Shown: piece by piece, positions 7,522 to 16,037 of the stretch
Position numbering within the stretch: position 1 is the stretch's first letter
How the letters are laid out: each line of letters starts with the position of its first letter
NCBI GenBank assembly: GCA_030592285.1
Contig: JAUVJU010000003.1
Span: 1 to 38,716, forward strand
Direction of reading: 5' to 3'
From: Caldifarciminota bacterium
GTDB taxonomy: Bacteria > Hydrothermota > 32-111
DNA: 38,716 nt
Notes under the pieces: generated by a model
What the model was told of the DNA's origin: nothing
The model's input: only the letters and a program-made list of their open reading frames with translations
The model's database searches: none
Made by a program: the position numbers and the translations under genes

Positions 7522-8200
7522 ACGACTTATAGCAATTATTGATGATGAAAGTGATATTAGAGAATTATTAACCGTAAATCTGAAAAAGAATGGATTTGAT
7601 TCGGTTGAATTTGAAAATAGCAATGGTTTTTATGAATATCTGGAAAACAGAGATGTATCTTTAATAATTTTAGATCTAATGCTTCCCAATGAAGATGGCT
7701 TTGAGATTTGTAAGAATCTTAAAAACAATCAATACACAAAAAAGATTCCTATAATTATGCTTACTGCAAAAGTTGATGAAACAGATAAAATTATTGGACT
7801 TGAACTGGGAGCAGATGATTATATAACAAAACCATTTTCCCCAAAAGAATTAATTGCAAGGGTTAAAGCTGTACTGAGAAGAATGGATAATAAAAAAGAA
7901 GAAGAGAAAATCATCAAAATTGGTGAAGATATTATCATTAATACAGAAATGCATGAAGTTTATACAAAAAATGAGAAAATTGAATTAACCGCAACAGAAT
8001 ATAATATTTTGCTAATATTATCAAAACGCAAGGGCTGGGTATTTTCACGAAAGCAAATACTTGATATGTTATGGGGAAGCGAAAAATATGTAACCGCAAG
8101 AACGGTAGATGTTCATATAAAGCATTTAAGAGAAAAGCTTAAAAAGGCGGGAAAATATATCAAAAATGTACATAGTGTAGGATATAAGGTGTCAGAATGA
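7514..8200 (+). CDS. phoB: PhoB-like response regulator
   Basis: 228 residues, OmpR/PhoB type. The receiver domain (1-120) has the acidic pair D10-D11, the phosphoacceptor D54 (LIILDLMLP), T84 and K106 (ITKPFSP). The winged-helix DNA-binding domain (about 130-226) has the recognition part TARTVDVHIKHLREKLKKAGKYI and ends NVHSVGYKV. It overlaps the preceding gene by 8 bp and the kinase by 4 bp (ATGA). Its position next to PhoR and upstream of the pst genes identifies it as the phosphate-limitation regulator; the four-repeat site at 9946-9984 is its probable target. Confidence 0.9.
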   Translation: MNKRLIAIIDDESDIRELLTVNLKKNGFDSVEFENSNGFYEYLENRDVSLIILDLMLPNEDGFEICKNLKNNQYTKKIPIIMLTAKVDETDKIIGLELGADDYITKPFSPKELIARVKAVLRRMDNKKEEEKIIKIGEDIIINTEMHEVYTKNEKIELTATEYNILLILSKRKGWVFSRKQILDMLWGSEKYVTARTVDVHIKHLREKLKKAGKYIKNVHSVGYKVSE

Positions 8201-9930
8201 GGAATTCATTGTTTTTCCGTTTTTTCATGTTTTTTCTTATTATTATTTGTATATTTTCAACAATTGTTTTTTTATTTTCATATAATTATGTAAAAGATCA
8301 ATTCATAATAAATATTAAGCATGATCTTGAAAATATTTCTGTTTTACTTCAAGCACATATAAACAATTATTCCTATATGGATATATCTAATTTGGATGAG
8401 TATATAAAAGAAACCGGGAAAAACATTCATAGAAGAATAACAATTATTAATATTAATGGAAAAGTTATAGCGGACTCGGACAAAAATCCTTTATTAATGG
8501 AAAACCATGCAAATAGACCGGAATTTCAACAGGCATTGAAATATGGAATAGGAACATCAAGACGATTTTCAGAAACATTGAATATTGAAATGTTATATAT
8601 AGCCGTTCCATATGGAAAAGATGATGCTATAAAAGGAATAATAAGAACATCCCTGCCGGCAAAAGAGATTTCATTATTATATCAGAATATTATAATAAAA
8701 ATTATAATAATTAATATAATTCTTATTTTATTATCATTAATAGCAGCAGTGCTTTTTGCAAGATCTTTTACTAAACCCATAAAAGAGTTAATAAAGGCAT
8801 CCCATGCCGTATCAGAAGGAAATTTTGATATAAGTGTTTTTCCTGAGTCAAATTCTGAAATAAATGAATTATCTATTGGTTTTAATAATATGGTTAAGAA
8901 GATCAATGATCTTTTTAATGAAAAATCAAAACAAAAGGAATTGCAGAAAAAAATCCTTTCTTCCATTGAAGATGCAGTAATGCTCATAAATAAGGATGAT
9001 GAAGTTATTATGAGCAATAAGAAATGCAAGGAGATATTTGGATACAAAGAGGATGGGTTTAAATACTTTAAAAAAGTGAAAAACCATGATTTGTTACAGA
9101 TAATAAATAATATAAAACAAAAGAAAGACAATTATGAAGAAGAAATTATATTTGAAAAGGAATATTATCATATTAAAGGTGTTTATATAAAAAACACACA
9201 AGAAATTATAATAATGCTTTATGATATTAGTAAAATAAAGGATATTGATAATATAAAGAAAGAGTTAATTCAAAATGTATCACATGAATTACGCACACCA
9301 CTAACGGCAATAAAGGGATTTTTGGAAACCATAAAGGATGAACAATCAAAAGAAAACAAAAGATATGTACATATTATGCAGAAACATACACAAAGATTAA
9401 TTAGGATTGTTAAAAATTTATTAATTCTCTCATCTATTGAAGAAAAACATTATGAAAATCAAATAAAAGAAATAGATTTGATTGAATTCATTAAAAATGA
9501 AATTGCAATATTTAAAAACATTGCCCGGCAAAAGGGAATAGAATTGATATTTACACCATCAATTAAGAAAGCAATCATTGATACTGATCCCTTTAAATTG
9601 GAGCAGATCATTATAAACCTAGTGGAAAATGCTATTAAATATACAAAGCGGGGGAAAATAGAAATCAAAATTGAAGAAAGTACCAATAATATTAAAATAT
9701 GTATTATAGATACAGGAATAGGAATACCACAAGATAAAATAGAACATATTTTTAATAGATTTTATGTGATTGATAGATCCCGTTCAAGGGAAAGCGGTGG
9801 GACAGGGTTAGGATTATCTATAGTAAAAAGGCTTATAAATCTTATAAATGGAACAATAACAGTTGAATCGGAAATAGGCAAGGGCAGCATCTTTATTGTG
9901 AAATTACCATTAAAAACATCTGTAAAGTAG
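8197..9930 (+). CDS. phoR: PhoR-like membrane sensor histidine kinase
   Basis: 577 residues. Domain order: membrane span 1 (about 8-29), an extracytoplasmic loop (30-160), membrane span 2 (about 165-188), HAMP (189-242), a PAS-like domain (250-345), then HisKA with the phosphoacceptor H363 in NVSHELRTPLTAIKG. A complete ATPase domain follows, with N box (IINLVENAIKYT), G1 (DTGIGIP), F box (FNRFYVIDRSRS) and G2 (GGTGLGLSIV). The extracytoplasmic loop of about 130 residues resembles PhoR of Gram-positives more than the short loop of E. coli. It phosphorylates PhoB and would take its phosphate signal from the PstSCAB-PhoU complex encoded downstream. It overlaps phoB by 4 bp. Confidence 0.9.
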   Translation: MRNSLFFRFFMFFLIIICIFSTIVFLFSYNYVKDQFIINIKHDLENISVLLQAHINNYSYMDISNLDEYIKETGKNIHRRITIININGKVIADSDKNPLLMENHANRPEFQQALKYGIGTSRRFSETLNIEMLYIAVPYGKDDAIKGIIRTSLPAKEISLLYQNIIIKIIIINIILILLSLIAAVLFARSFTKPIKELIKASHAVSEGNFDISVFPESNSEINELSIGFNNMVKKINDLFNEKSKQKELQKKILSSIEDAVMLINKDDEVIMSNKKCKEIFGYKEDGFKYFKKVKNHDLLQIINNIKQKKDNYEEEIIFEKEYYHIKGVYIKNTQEIIIMLYDISKIKDIDNIKKELIQNVSHELRTPLTAIKGFLETIKDEQSKENKRYVHIMQKHTQRLIRIVKNLLILSSIEEKHYENQIKEIDLIEFIKNEIAIFKNIARQKGIELIFTPSIKKAIIDTDPFKLEQIIINLVENAIKYTKRGKIEIKIEESTNNIKICIIDTGIGIPQDKIEHIFNRFYVIDRSRSRESGGTGLGLSIVKRLINLINGTITVESEIGKGSIFIVKLPLKTSVK

Positions 9931-9945
9931 TTAAATACTAATTTC

Positions 9946-10012
9946 TTAACAAATTTTTAACATTTTATTCATACCAAATTAACTAATATTCTCTATATTA
10001 AGCATATATAAT
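9946..10012 (+). promoter_or_regulatory. Pho box and PhoB-dependent promoter of the porin-pst operon
   Basis: Four hexamers repeat exactly every 11 bp on the plus strand: TTAACA (9946), TTAACA (9957), TTCATA (9968) and TTAACT (9979), each separated by 5 bp. This is the direct-repeat layout of PhoB/PhoP-family sites. The last repeat ends at 9984, where a -35 box would start; no -35 consensus is present. A consensus -10 TATAAT lies at 10007-10012. This is the layout of an activator-dependent promoter in which PhoB replaces the -35 contact. A TSS at about 10019 gives a 15-nt leader with GGAGG before the porin ATG at 10034. Confidence 0.8.
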
Positions 10013-10033
10013 TTTTACAATGGAGGTTTGTAC

Positions 10034-11077
10034 ATGAAAATTCGTAGTTTTTGTTTAATGGTCCTATTTTTTATTGCTGTATTTTTCCCATTAAGTTCAA
10101 TGGAAACAAAAATATCCATGGAATTGTGGAATAGATATACAACAGAACTAAATGGCAGCACAGTAGAGGAAAGCGAATTTGCTTTAAAAAGAGGATATCT
10201 CAGATTAGAACCACAGTTCACTGACAATATAAAAGGAAGATTCAATATTGATCTATTCTCTGATGATGATGGATTAGATGGGGCAGGGTTGAAATTAAAA
10301 TATGCATATATTGATTTTTCCAAAATCATAATCCCTGAAGCAAAATTCACATTTGGATTAATGAAGAATTATTTTGCCACAATTTATGATTGGGATTATA
10401 CAACAATACAAAAAGCATTGGAAGATAAAGAAAAGGTTATTGCATCAACAGATTACGGTATGGGAATATATGGATATATACCCAATGGTTTTGGAGAATA
10501 TTCATTACAGATTATCAATGGAGAGGGATACAAGAAAACAGGCGGAGATATAGATATTAATCCGGCATTTATTGGTAATCTAAGAATTATTCCATTTGCA
10601 GGATTTACAATAGGCGGTTCTGCTTATTACACAAAAAGCGGTCTTCTTAATAAGGATGAATTACTTGATACAACCCTAAATGATACAACAACACTTTCCT
10701 ATGCAATTGTGACCAAGGTAGCATTTGGACCATTCTATATATGGGGTGAATATTTGTCAAAGAATATTGATGGAGATAATGCAATGGGTTATATGATAAT
10801 GCCTGTTCTTCAACTTGGCAGAATAATGCCTATTGATATTGATATTATAGCAAGATATGACTCATGGGATAAAAATACTGAAAGCACAAGTATTGATGAT
10901 TCTCATCAAAGAATTACCGCAGGATTTAATGTTAATATTTTAAGAGATGCAAAAAATAAGCCATTGCTGTTTTTACAAACAAACTGGGAAAGGACAATGT
11001 ATGAAGATGCAGCAAAGGATCCCAAGGACATTGTTATGATTCAATTGAGATGGAAAGTCTCACACAAAATCAAATAA
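10034..11077 (+). CDS. Outer-membrane beta-barrel porin, probably phosphate-related (OprP/OprO-like role)
   Basis: 347 residues from the ATG at 10034, preceded by GGAGG (10022-10026). A signal peptide covers about residues 1-22 (MKIRSFCLMVLFF, a hydrophobic core, then FPLSS). The rest alternates polar and apolar residues as expected for a barrel of about 16 strands, with early GYLRLEPQF and FNIDLFSDDDGLDGAGLKLK, which resembles phosphate-selective porins, and a C-terminal strand MIQLRWKVSHKIK. It is the first gene after the Pho box and is followed 15 bp later by pstS, so it should supply phosphate to the periplasm under limitation. Anion selectivity is inferred from context only. Confidence 0.75.
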   Translation: MKIRSFCLMVLFFIAVFFPLSSMETKISMELWNRYTTELNGSTVEESEFALKRGYLRLEPQFTDNIKGRFNIDLFSDDDGLDGAGLKLKYAYIDFSKIIIPEAKFTFGLMKNYFATIYDWDYTTIQKALEDKEKVIASTDYGMGIYGYIPNGFGEYSLQIINGEGYKKTGGDIDINPAFIGNLRIIPFAGFTIGGSAYYTKSGLLNKDELLDTTLNDTTTLSYAIVTKVAFGPFYIWGEYLSKNIDGDNAMGYMIMPVLQLGRIMPIDIDIIARYDSWDKNTESTSIDDSHQRITAGFNVNILRDAKNKPLLFLQTNWERTMYEDAAKDPKDIVMIQLRWKVSHKIK

Positions 11078-11092
11078 TTAAAGGAGAAAAAA

Positions 11093-11896
11093 ATGAAAAA
11101 AACATTAATTATGCTTTTAGCCCTTATTTTAGGTGCTGGATTTATTTTTTCAAATGATATTTCAATTACGGGTTCAACAACAGTTTTTCCAATAGCCCAA
11201 ATGACAGCAGAAATGTATATGGAGATTAATCCTGATATTAATATATCAGTAAGAGGCGGTGGTTCGGGAGTGGGAATTGCAGCCCTTATGAATGGACAGA
11301 CAAATATTGCCAATGCATCAAGACCAATAAAAACAAAGGAATTAAAAATTGCAAGAGAAAATGGAGTTGACCCATTTGAAATAATTATTGCAATGGATGG
11401 AATAGCAATTATAATAAATCCTTCCAATAAAATTCCTAATTTAACATTTGAGCAATTAAAAAATATTTATAATGGAAAAATTATCAATTGGAAAGAACTT
11501 GGCGGGAAAAGTGCTCCAATTGTAGTTATTTCCAGAGATTATTCTTCCGGAACATTTGAGGTTTTCAAAACACTTGTTCTTGAAGGGGATAAAGTAAGAG
11601 ATGATGCTCTTCTTTTAGCATCAAATAAAGCAGTAGTAACAACAGTAGCAAATACACCCGGAGCAATTGGATACATTGGATTTGGATTTCTTTCGGATAA
11701 AGTAAAAGCAGTGTCAGTAGGCAATGTTATGCCTTCGGAAGAAACAGTAAATAATGGAACATATAAGCTTGCAAGGGCTCTCTATATGTACACAAATGGA
11801 AAACCAAAGGGTGAAATAAAGGACTATCTTGATTATGTACTTTCAGAACAGGGACAGCAAATCGTTGAAAAGGTTGGCTACATTTCTTTACAGTAA
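11093..11896 (+). CDS. pstS: PstS phosphate-binding periplasmic protein
   Basis: 267 residues, with a signal peptide of about 20 residues (MKKTLIMLLALILGAG... FIFS) and no lipobox cysteine, so it is free in the periplasm. Phosphate-contact motifs are present: GSTTVFPIA, RGGGSGVGIAAL, NASRPIK, and SRDYSSGTFEVFK. The ending LDYVLSEQGQQIVEKVGYI is typical for the family. The AAAGGAG before the ATG is strong. It delivers phosphate to the PstC/PstA channel. The 51-bp spacer to pstC carries a GC-rich hairpin. Confidence 0.93.
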   Translation: MKKTLIMLLALILGAGFIFSNDISITGSTTVFPIAQMTAEMYMEINPDINISVRGGGSGVGIAALMNGQTNIANASRPIKTKELKIARENGVDPFEIIIAMDGIAIIINPSNKIPNLTFEQLKNIYNGKIINWKELGGKSAPIVVISRDYSSGTFEVFKTLVLEGDKVRDDALLLASNKAVVTTVANTPGAIGYIGFGFLSDKVKAVSVGNVMPSEETVNNGTYKLARALYMYTNGKPKGEIKDYLDYVLSEQGQQIVEKVGYISLQ

Positions 11897-11903
11897 ATAT
11901 AAA

Positions 11904-11926
11904 TCCGGGGAGTATAACTCCCCGGA
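11904..11926 (+). terminator. Intercistronic hairpin between pstS and pstC
   Basis: A perfect 10-bp inverted repeat, TCCGGGGAGT (11904-11913) and ACTCCCCGGA (11917-11926), with a 3-nt loop. It is the most GC-rich patch of the locus and is followed by an A-rich, not a T-rich, tract, so it is a poor intrinsic terminator on the plus strand. It is placed where hairpins commonly protect the mRNA of the highly expressed binding protein and lower expression of the permease genes. Listed as terminator type for lack of a better class. Confidence 0.6.
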
Positions 11927-11947
11927 AATAAAAAAGGGAAATAGAAA

Positions 11948-12805
11948 ATGAAAGATAAGATGTTTAAATATATTACAATGTTAACAGCAATTTTATCTGT
12001 TGTTTTTCTTTTTGGAATTATAATCAGTATCTTTACTGAGGGCTTTTCTGTTTTTAGTAAATATGGATTTTTCAATTTTCTTTTTGGAACAAGCTGGCAT
12101 CCTACGCATGAACCTGCAGAAATGGGTATATTTGGACTTATTGTCAGTTCAATTGTTGTAACCATTGGAGCATTGATTGTTGCTTTACCATTGGGAGTTG
12201 GCTCGGCAATATATTTATCCGAAATTGCCAATCCAAAGCTCAGAGAAATATTAAAACCATTTATTGAACTATTAGCAAGCATTCCCTCTGTGATATATGG
12301 ATTATTTGGTATGGCTTTTCTTGCACCATTTATTAGAAAAGTATTTAATTTACCTATAGGTTTAAATGCTTTTTCGGCTTCCATTATTTTGGGCATAATG
12401 GTGATTCCCATTATTTCAAGTATTTCAGAGGATGCCTTTTCATCTGTTTCAAAACATCTAAAAGAAGCATCATATGCACTGGGAGCAAATAAAATTGAAA
12501 CAATATTCAGAGTAATCTTTCCATCAGCAAAATCGGGAGTCCTTACAGGTGTACTTCTGGGCTTTGGTAGAGCAATAGGGGAAACAATGGTTGTTTTGAT
12601 GGTTGCAGGTGGTTCAACGGCTATGTTTAAGAATATTTTTCAACCTGTCAGACCAATGACTTACGCAATTGCAGCAGAAATGGGAGAAACAGTTGTTGGA
12701 GGCATGCATTATAGTGCTCTTTTTGGAATTGCAATAATTCTATTTATTATTACTTTTATCTCAAATTTACTTATGCAAATGATTATAAATAAAGGAAGCA
12801 ATTAA
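11948..12805 (+). CDS. pstC: PstC phosphate ABC permease
   Basis: 285 residues with about six membrane spans. The cytoplasmic EAA loop is KEASYALGANKIETIFRVIF, followed by GFGRAIGETMVVLMVAGG, the PstC signature. Also present are GSAIYLSEIA and IPSVIYGLFGM. It forms the inner-membrane channel with PstA. Its TAA shares the A with the pstA start (TAATG), so translation is coupled. GGGA precedes the ATG. Confidence 0.93.
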   Translation: MKDKMFKYITMLTAILSVVFLFGIIISIFTEGFSVFSKYGFFNFLFGTSWHPTHEPAEMGIFGLIVSSIVVTIGALIVALPLGVGSAIYLSEIANPKLREILKPFIELLASIPSVIYGLFGMAFLAPFIRKVFNLPIGLNAFSASIILGIMVIPIISSISEDAFSSVSKHLKEASYALGANKIETIFRVIFPSAKSGVLTGVLLGFGRAIGETMVVLMVAGGSTAMFKNIFQPVRPMTYAIAAEMGETVVGGMHYSALFGIAIILFIITFISNLLMQMIINKGSN

Positions 12806-13659
12806 TGAAAGTCAGAGAAATAAAAGAATTTCTTGGAATTAATATATTACGATCAACAATAATTATAAGCATGGTCTTTTTAATACTATTTTTATTATTA
12901 ATATTTATAAAGGGATTTAGTGTTCTTTCATTGGATTTTCTACTGAAAGCACCAAAAAATGGAATGACAGAAGGCGGCATTTTCCCTGCAATAGTAGGAA
13001 CATTTTATCTTACAATGCTTTCGGTTATAATAGCATTTCCTTTGGGGGTTCTTTCAGCAATCTTTCTTGTTGAATTTGGTAAGCCAAAGTGGTTCATTAA
13101 TATAATAAGAACAGCAATTAACACATTAGCAGGAGTGCCGTCAATTGTTTATGGATTATTTGGATTAGCAGTATTTGTAACATTATTTAATTTCAAAGTA
13201 TCAATATTATCAGGAGCATTAACCTTATCTATTTTGATACTCCCAATAATTATTAATTCATCTGAAGAGGCAATTAAGCAGGTGCCATATAATTTTAGAG
13301 AAGCTGCCTATGGTCTTGGAGCAAGCAAAAGACAGGTAATTATAAAAATTGTTATACCCGCTGCATTGCCGAATATTTTAACAGGAGCAATTTTGAGTGT
13401 AGGAAGAGCTGCAGGAGAAACAGCACCAATCATGTTCACTGCTGCAACCTTTTTTACAAGAAGATTGCCAAAATCAATAATGAATGAAGTAATGGCTATG
13501 CCATATCATATATATGCATTAATGACAGAAGGCTCATTTCCTGAAAAGCATGTTCCAATTGCCTATGGTACTGCAATAGTATTATTAATGCTGGTACTGG
13601 GGATTAATTTAATTGCAATAATTATAAGGACTAAAATGAGGAGAAATAAGAAATGGTAA
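12805..13659 (+). CDS. pstA: PstA phosphate ABC permease
   Basis: 284 residues with six membrane spans. Signatures are [27 protein letters not shown], the EAA loop [17 protein letters not shown] and [15 protein letters not shown]. The start overlaps the pstC stop by one base and the gene runs 7 bp into pstB. It is the partner of PstC in the phosphate channel. Confidence 0.93.
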   Translation: MKVREIKEFLGINILRSTIIISMVFLILFLLLIFIKGFSVLSLDFLLKAPKNGMTEGGIFPAIVGTFYLTMLSVIIAFPLGVLSAIFLVEFGKPKWFINIIRTAINTLAGVPSIVYGLFGLAVFVTLFNFKVSILSGALTLSILILPIIINSSEEAIKQVPYNFREAAYGLGASKRQVIIKIVIPAALPNILTGAILSVGRAAGETAPIMFTAATFFTRRLPKSIMNEVMAMPYHIYALMTEGSFPEKHVPIAYGTAIVLLMLVLGINLIAIIIRTKMRRNKKW

Positions 13660-14408
13660 AAAATCTTTTAATCACTGAAAATCTCAATCTATGGTTTGGA
13701 GAAGATCATATTCTTAAAGATATTTCAATAAACATTCCTGAAAAAAAGGTTAATGCGATAATTGGTCCTTCCGGTTGTGGTAAATCAACACTGCTAAGAT
13801 GTTTTAATAGAATGAATGATCTATCAGGAGCAAGAATAAAGGGCAATATTGTTTTAGGCGGCAAGGATATTTATAAAGAAAAAATAGATGTATATGATTT
13901 AAGAATGAAAGTAGGAATGGTTTTTCAGAAACCCAATCCTTTCCCCAAATCAATTTATGAGAATGTGGCATTTGGATTAAAAATCAAAGGCATTAGAAAT
14001 AAAAATCTGATAAATGAAAAAGTTGAACAAAGCTTAAAAAATGTTTGGTTATGGGATGAAGTAAAAGATCGTCTTCACAAAAATGCTTTTGATTTATCCG
14101 GTGGACAGCAGCAAAGAATGTGTATGGCAAGAGCATTTGCAGTTGGTCCGGAAATACTGCTTTTGGATGAACCCACATCAGCACTTGATCCCAAATCAAC
14201 AAATAAGATTGAGGAATTGATTGTTGAATTGAAAAAGAAAATTACTATACTAATAGTAACGCACAATATTGCTCAGGCAGGAAGAATAAGTGATTTTACT
14301 ACATTTCTTTATTTGGGAAAACTTATTGAATTTGGAAAGACAGAAGAGATATTCACAGTGCCAAGGGATTCCAGAACAGAGCAATATTTAACAGGAAAAT
14401 TTGGATAA
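13653..14408 (+). CDS. pstB: PstB phosphate ABC transporter ATP-binding protein
   Basis: 251 residues. Walker [10 protein letters not shown] (38-46), the Q-loop with the PstB-specific [15 protein letters not shown] (91-105), ABC signature LSGGQQQR (148-155), Walker [13 protein letters not shown] (169-180) with catalytic E173, and the switch histidine in [15 protein letters not shown]. It energises phosphate uptake and takes part in the PhoR signal. The length and all motifs are intact. Confidence 0.95.
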   Translation: MVKNLLITENLNLWFGEDHILKDISINIPEKKVNAIIGPSGCGKSTLLRCFNRMNDLSGARIKGNIVLGGKDIYKEKIDVYDLRMKVGMVFQKPNPFPKSIYENVAFGLKIKGIRNKNLINEKVEQSLKNVWLWDEVKDRLHKNAFDLSGGQQQRMCMARAFAVGPEILLLDEPTSALDPKSTNKIEELIVELKKKITILIVTHNIAQAGRISDFTTFLYLGKLIEFGKTEEIFTVPRDSRTEQYLTGKFG

Positions 14409-14438
14409 ATGTAAAATTATAAAAAAAGGAGATAATTC

Positions 14439-15179
14439 ATGAAAATCATACATATTTCTGATTTACATAAAACAAGCAGTTTTTTCATCAAGGAATGGGG
14501 AAACATGCTTATTGATCAGGTGAATAGAATAAACCCGGAACTTTTAATAATATCAGGAGACATTACGGATAATGGTTACTATTTTGAATATGAGGAAGTT
14601 GTAGAATATTTAAAGGCTTTTAAAATCAAGAACATGATTATTGTTCCCGGCAATCATGATGCAAGAAATGAAGGATATAGGATATTTGAAAAATTTTTTA
14701 AAACCAGATATCCTCAATTTGAAAACGATGAAATAGTTATTCTGGGTCTTGATTCAAGCGAACCGGATTTAGATGATGGTCATATTGGGAGATCACATTA
14801 TAAATATATTGAGAATTGTTTTAAGGGGAAGAATAATAAAATTAAGGCAATAACATTACATCATCATCTTATCCCAATTCCAGGAACAGGTAGAGAAAGA
14901 CATATCCCTGTTGATAGCGGTGATATGTTGAAACTTATAAAGGACCTGGGTGTAAATTTTGTATTTTCAGGACATAAACATATGCCATGGATATGGAATC
15001 TAAATAACACATATTTTATTAATTCAGGAACATCAGCAACAAGAAAATTAAAGGGAATGGGATATCCATCATATAATATAATTACTATTAATAAGAAAGA
15101 AGTCAGAATAAATGAAATAAATCTTATTACAGAAGAAAGCAAAATGTCGCTTGAAACAATTATATCAAACGGAGATTAA
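14439..15179 (+). CDS. Calcineurin-like metallophosphoesterase in the pst operon
   Basis: 246 residues with the complete two-metal set: D8 and H10 (ISDLH), D41 (SGDITDNG), N72-H73-D74 (PGNHD), a His in LHHHLIP (141-143) and GHKH (178-181). No signal peptide is visible, so it is cytosolic. The size and motif spacing fit the CpdA-like class III phosphodiesterase subgroup, but the substrate cannot be assigned. It lies 30 bp after pstB, 1 bp before phoU, and has an AAAGGAG. This places it in the phosphate regulon, perhaps scavenging phosphate from phosphoesters or clearing a nucleotide signal such as one made by the cyclase encoded further downstream (inference). Confidence 0.85.
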   Translation: MKIIHISDLHKTSSFFIKEWGNMLIDQVNRINPELLIISGDITDNGYYFEYEEVVEYLKAFKIKNMIIVPGNHDARNEGYRIFEKFFKTRYPQFENDEIVILGLDSSEPDLDDGHIGRSHYKYIENCFKGKNNKIKAITLHHHLIPIPGTGRERHIPVDSGDMLKLIKDLGVNFVFSGHKHMPWIWNLNNTYFINSGTSATRKLKGMGYPSYNIITINKKEVRINEINLITEESKMSLETIISNGD

Positions 15180-15180
15180 T

Positions 15181-15840
15181 ATGTTGGAACAAAGAATAAA
15201 TAAATTAAAAAAAACCATAGTAGAAAATACTGCATTAGTGGAAAAAATGATAGAAAAATCAATACGGGGACTGTTAGAAAAGAATGGAGAATCTTTAAAT
15301 AATGTGTATGAAATGGAGAGGGCAGCAAATCAATATGAAATAGAAATAGAAGATAGATGCATTAATATAATTGCTCAGTTTCAACCGCTTGCAAAGGACT
15401 TGAGGACAATAATGACTATTCTAAAAATGGGGAATGATTTGGAAAGAATGGGAGACCATGCTGTAAATCTGAGTCAGCATGCTGAGTATATTATTGAAAG
15501 ACCAATAATAAAACCATTTATAGATTTACCGAAAATGGCAAATATAACAATTACAATGGTGAAAAACAGCATATCTTCATTTATAGATGAAAATATAAAT
15601 ATTGCAGAAGATGTTCTAAGAACCGATGATACTGTTGATGATTTAAGAGATAAAATAGTTAGGGAACTTATTGTAATTATGACAGAAAATCAAGGGAAAA
15701 CAGAAATATCCATTCATCTTATTGAAATAGCAAGGAACCTTGAAAGAATTGCTGATTTGGCAACTAATATTGCAGAAGATACAATATATATTGTTAAAGG
15801 TAAAAATATCAAACATTCTGGTGGAAAATCCCTATCATAA
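15181..15840 (+). CDS. phoU: PhoU phosphate signalling protein
   Basis: 219 residues from the ATG at 15181, preceded by CGGAGA inside the end of the previous gene; a TTG 30 nt upstream is in frame but has no ribosome binding site. Two three-helix PhoU repeats with metal-binding E/D motifs are seen: NDLERMGDHAVN (85-96) and the second-repeat RNLERIADLATNIAED. The tail reads IYIVKGKNIKHS. It bridges the PstSCAB transporter and PhoR to silence the regulon when phosphate is plentiful. It is the last gene of the operon and is followed by the MITE-like element. Confidence 0.93.
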   Translation: MLEQRINKLKKTIVENTALVEKMIEKSIRGLLEKNGESLNNVYEMERAANQYEIEIEDRCINIIAQFQPLAKDLRTIMTILKMGNDLERMGDHAVNLSQHAEYIIERPIIKPFIDLPKMANITITMVKNSISSFIDENINIAEDVLRTDDTVDDLRDKIVRELIVIMTENQGKTEISIHLIEIARNLERIADLATNIAEDTIYIVKGKNIKHSGGKSLS

Positions 15841-15850
15841 GAATATCTAA

Positions 15851-15996
15851 GGTCGGGGTTTGACAATTTGACATATTTAGGAGCTGTTTTTTCTTAGATT
15901 TATATAAAAGCTACTATATATAGACAAATATTTCATAATGAACACAAGAATAAAGCATTTTAAGGCAAAAAAATGTCAAAAAGTCAAACCCCGACC
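15851..15996. mobile_element. MITE-like element, copy 1
   Basis: A 146-bp element with terminal inverted repeats of 24 bp (15851-15874 and 15973-15996, two mismatches). The left end reads GGTCGGGGTTTGACAATTTG. It is flanked by a direct TAA on both sides, a possible 3-bp target duplication. It encodes no protein. A related element with the same ends and a shared internal ACTATATAT-GACAAA patch lies at 27905-28071. The GC-rich ends are very unlike the surrounding DNA. Confidence 0.75.
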
Positions 15997-16003
15997 TAAG
16001 GGG

Positions 16004-16031
16004 TTGACAATCGATTGACAATAAGTACAAT
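16004..16031 (+). promoter_or_regulatory. Promoter for the HTH-ATPase gene, leaderless arrangement
   Basis: TTGACA (16004-16009), a 16-bp spacer and TACAAT (16026-16031), then six nt to the ATG at 16038. A second TTGACA lies at 16015-16020, and TATAAT at 16031-16036 abuts the ATG. No Shine-Dalgarno is present. Confidence 0.5.
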
Positions 16032-16037
16032 ATAATT

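Noticed and set aside
15851-15996. Intrinsic terminator for phoU
   Set aside because: The inverted arms are about 100 bp apart and recur in a second element, which fits a mobile element better than a terminator.
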